Source: Parasponia andersonii
Lineage: Eukaryota > Streptophyta > Magnoliopsida > Rosales > Cannabaceae
Length of the DNA: 64,000 nucleotides
Direction: 5' to 3'
Assembly: GCA_002914805.1 (NCBI GenBank)
Contig: JXTB01000550.1
Location: 99,591-163,590 of the forward strand
Shown: positions 61,560 through 64,000 of the stretch, piece by piece
How positions within the stretch are numbered: the first letter of the stretch is position 1
Layout of the letters: every line of letters begins with the position of its first letter
Notes under the pieces: model-generated
The model's database searches: none
What the model was told of the DNA's origin: nothing
The model's input: only the letters and a program-made list of their open reading frames with translations
Position numbers and translations under genes: made by a program

Positions 61560-62230
61560 ATTCACAAGGGAGTGAGATGACATCACACTCATAAAAATAG
61601 ATGCATGATTTGTGCATCATCCACACAATGATGACCTTGTGATCAAAGCTCAAGTGGGAAATAATAATCTCTATAGGATGCTTGTTGATATTGGCAGTGC
61701 TGCAGACATTCTCTTCTTAGATGCATATAAGAAGATAAGGCTAAGTGAAGACATTCTTAGACCAGTTATCAGCTGACTTTATAGATTCACTGGAGATTTC
61801 CTAATCCTTTGAGAAGCTATCTCCCTTCCGCTGATAGTCAATGATGCACCTCGCAAGGTCACTATTATGACCGACTTTCTAGCTATCGACTGCCTATATG
61901 CATTCAACACCGTGATTGGATGACCTACCTTGAAGGATCTGATAGTAATTACGTCAATCTACCACCTAACTATGAAGTTCCCAACCTTGGAGGGAACAAG
62001 ATACATGCAAGGAAGCCAATATGAAGCTCGTGAATGATATAATAAAGTTATAAAAATAGCCTCAAAAAGCAAAATAGTAAACCAAATCCTCGTAGCTGAA
62101 CCCAAGAATGCAACCAAAGAATCAGTTGGCAATAACCTCAACCCACGAACAAATAATGAGGAACTTACTACTAGACCTATTGAGGAACTAATCGACTTAT
62201 AGGTAGATAAGAAAGAGTCTACATAAAAGC
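61560..62230 (+). pseudogene. Gypsy protease (second element), broken
   Basis: LVDIGSAADILFLDAYKKI near 61,683 is the protease active-site region, with DIG in place of D-[ST/G]-G, followed by TDFLAIDCLYAFNTVIG. Several stops interrupt it. Confidence 0.7.
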
Positions 62231-62245
62231 TTGGTAAACAACTAA

Positions 62246-62488
62246 ATGAGAAACAATGCTCAACTATTAGTCACAATTTATCAAAAATATTTTGCACGCT
62301 ACTTCATCTCTAAAGTAAGAGAACATCACTTCAAAGTTGGCAACCTGATCCTTAGAAAATTTTTTCCCAACACTAAGGGACCAAGAGTGGGAGTATTCAG
62401 ACCAACATGGGAAGAACTATACCGTACTGCAGGTATAATGCAACCTGAAACATACAAGATAAAGGAATTATATGGTAAAAGTTCTTAG
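62246..62488 (+). pseudogene. Gypsy integrase C-terminal tail after an internal deletion
   Basis: Contains KVGNLILRKFFP and PTWEELYRTAG...TYKIKEL, the usual end of plant Gypsy integrase (GDLVLRK...W.GPY.V...G.Y.L). The preceding pol of about 3 kb is absent, so the join near 62,230 is a deletion. Confidence 0.65.
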
Positions 62489-62490
62489 AA

Positions 62491-63160
62491 TTTGTAACAC
62501 AAATCATCTATGTCGCTACTATTAGTAATCGCCATACTTTTCTTTCCAAGCTTTTTTTAGGAATCTTTTATTTTAAATTTTTAAGGAACTTTCTTTTCTA
62601 CTCTTAACTTAGTGGACAATTGCATTTTATGTTGCATTATATTTTTCTTCAAGCTTTCTTAGTCTACAAAGTGTAGTTCATCTCTGAGTTAATAAAGATT
62701 TGAATTATTCAATATTCGCATACATATTTCTATAGCTGCATATGTTTCTCTACATATGATAACAACCCATAATTTTGACTGCAACTATGTGTATTATATG
62801 ACTATGGGTTATGAATTCACATGTGCTTATGGGACACAATTTCTACTAGGGGTATATTTTCATATTCTCTATAACAAGTTTTTTACTTATCATAATTAAC
62901 CGCAAAACTTGGGGGGTACAAGGGAGTAAAGAACACTCCAAAAGATATGCATGTTCCACGTAAACTTGGGTATGTAATACCCCTTACTAATACAATATGT
63001 ACTACAATCACAGGCAGGGGATAAATATTAATAAATATACCAAATCTAGAGGAGAATAAAAGTCAAGTTGTGTGATATAATAATAAAAGATTTGGTTCAT
63101 TGTCTACTTACTAGCAAACACATTGTCTACTATTAAATGTTTTAAGGAGCATACAAGATA
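62491..63160. other. Probable 3' UTR of the second Gypsy element
   Basis: Non-coding. A purine-rich stretch aaaacttggggggtacaaggga near 62,905 could be a polypurine tract. Confidence 0.35.
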
Positions 63161-63169
63161 GCTTATATC

Positions 63170-63880
63170 TCATACAAGGACATATGTGTAACATACATGC
63201 ATGCAAGAAGATAGCTTACACACTATGCAAGAAAAATAGGTATAGCTTACACCTACGGTAAAAAAAAAAAAAACAAAAAATAGTTCCTTGGAAAAAGTCT
63301 CCTTATGCATACTCTTCACCAGCTTGCTCACTAATCTCCTCATTGCCAAGGTGTCAATGACTTCATTCATAGCTGACTGCTTGGATTCCCTCTCCTTATT
63401 GATAGTGGACTCTATTCTCCTCAATAATTTTTTGGAGGCGATTTATCTCCTTTTTATGAGCTTCAAATTCTTTTTTAGCCAATGAAAACTTAGTCTCTAT
63501 TGAAGACTTTTCCTTAGTAAGCTTGCTAGAAGTGTGTTAGCATCCTCAACTTTTCTCGGTTGCTCCATTTTCTCTCTTAGAATGTCACCATTTTCAATAC
63601 ATCAAAGTTGGTATGGAGAACATTGGAAAATAAGGTGGCAGCCTACACAGAAAGGGATGAAAATAGTATGTAAATTTGTAAGCAAACATAAAATTGCATA
63701 CCAGCTAAAAGGTCTCTAGCATGATGTGTATGCACTTGCAAAGTCACCTCCAAATTTGCTCTTGTCTTCTCGAATTCATCCATACTATCTAGAATTAACC
63801 ATGTTTTATCATTGATGACTTCGCTAAAGAAAGTTAAAGGAATAACAAAGGCGTGTTGGAAGAGTTGTGATTTCATTTGT
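63170..63880 (-). pseudogene. Antisense coiled-coil coding remnant
   Basis: Minus-strand pieces read SEVINDKTWLILDSMDEFEK and the following TRANLEVTLQVHTHHARDLLAG (63,876-63,690), then EDANTLLASLL / SSIETKFSLAKKEFEAHKKE (about 63,550-63,440) and ESTINKERESKQSAMNEVID (63,420 on). The Glu/Lys heptads suggest a coiled coil. Frames change and stops occur. I do not recognise the family; its place downstream of and opposite to a Tat-like element recalls the extra antisense ORFs some of those elements carry. Confidence 0.4.
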
Positions 63881-64000
63881 TAGGCCAAGAATAGCGTTAA
63901 CTAGTAAAGATAGTCACTTCCTCACGATAAACTGGTAAGTACGCGTATCTCAAAAAACCATTAGCAACCTTTTTTCTTTTAAGGTCTAATTGGCAAGAAG

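Larger units (their letters stand above)
59530..62490 (+). mobile_element. Internally deleted Tat-like Gypsy element
   Basis: agcgctagaaggggggtt at 59,533 resembles the PBS of another Tat-type group (TGGCGCTAGAAGGAGG), with tta in place of ttg before it. Gag, a zinc knuckle and a protease follow, then an integrase tail, with RT, both RNase H domains and most of integrase missing. Neither LTR could be delimited. Confidence 0.7.

Overview
The window looks like a gene-poor, AT-rich stretch of a flowering-plant (probably eudicot) nuclear chromosome. The reasons are multi-exon genes with GT-AG introns, three plant-type respiratory burst oxidase homologue (RBOH) genes, and plant retrotransposon lineages (Tat-type Ty3/Gypsy, several Ty1/Copia types, an L1-type LINE) with MITEs. 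I see no prokaryotic, organellar, rRNA, tRNA or CRISPR features. The species cannot be read from the sequence.

Layout. 1-7,506: a decayed minus-strand Tat-type Gypsy element (5' LTR, PBS, gag, protease, RT, RNase H, second RNase H, integrase, tandem-repeat 3' UTR); its 3' LTR lies beyond the left edge. 7,690-8,160: an inverted fragment related to the CACTA-like element at 17.5 kb. 8,512-8,735: a relic of a fourth RBOH gene. 8,786-19,514: a nested block. Copia B (5-bp target duplication gaact on both sides) is split by Copia A (9,262-14,775), by a 181-bp MITE (16,543-16,723) and by a CACTA-like element (17,450-19,439).

20,955-25,725, 35,125-39,191 and 51,311-55,265: three minus-strand RBOH (NADPH oxidase) genes in direct tandem. 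Each can be spliced into 14 exons with identical intron positions and phases and no premature stop. The predicted proteins are 767, 772 and 839 aa. They should be plasma-membrane enzymes that move electrons from cytosolic NADPH through FAD and two haems to apoplastic oxygen, gated by Ca2+ at an EF-hand. Copies 1 and 2 lack much of the N-terminal extension kept in copy 3, and both differ from copy 3 at the FAD-contact motif.

Between the genes lie an L1 relic (27,813-28,572), several MITEs (19,998; 32,427; 40,120; 41,142), a gag-only Copia-type element (42,217-44,873), a 513-bp foldback element (48,850-49,362) and three very short poly(A) retropositions. 59,530-62,490 is a second, internally deleted Tat-like Gypsy element on the plus strand, followed by antisense coiled-coil coding remnants.

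The picture is a locally duplicated oxidase family expanding by about 14-16 kb steps inside retrotransposon-rich DNA, with one copy already lost. I did not find a wholly new gene system. The most interesting points are the divergent RBOH cluster and its relic, the layered insertions dated by intact paralogous empty sites, the micro-retropositions, and the TAG-biased decay of the Gypsy elements.
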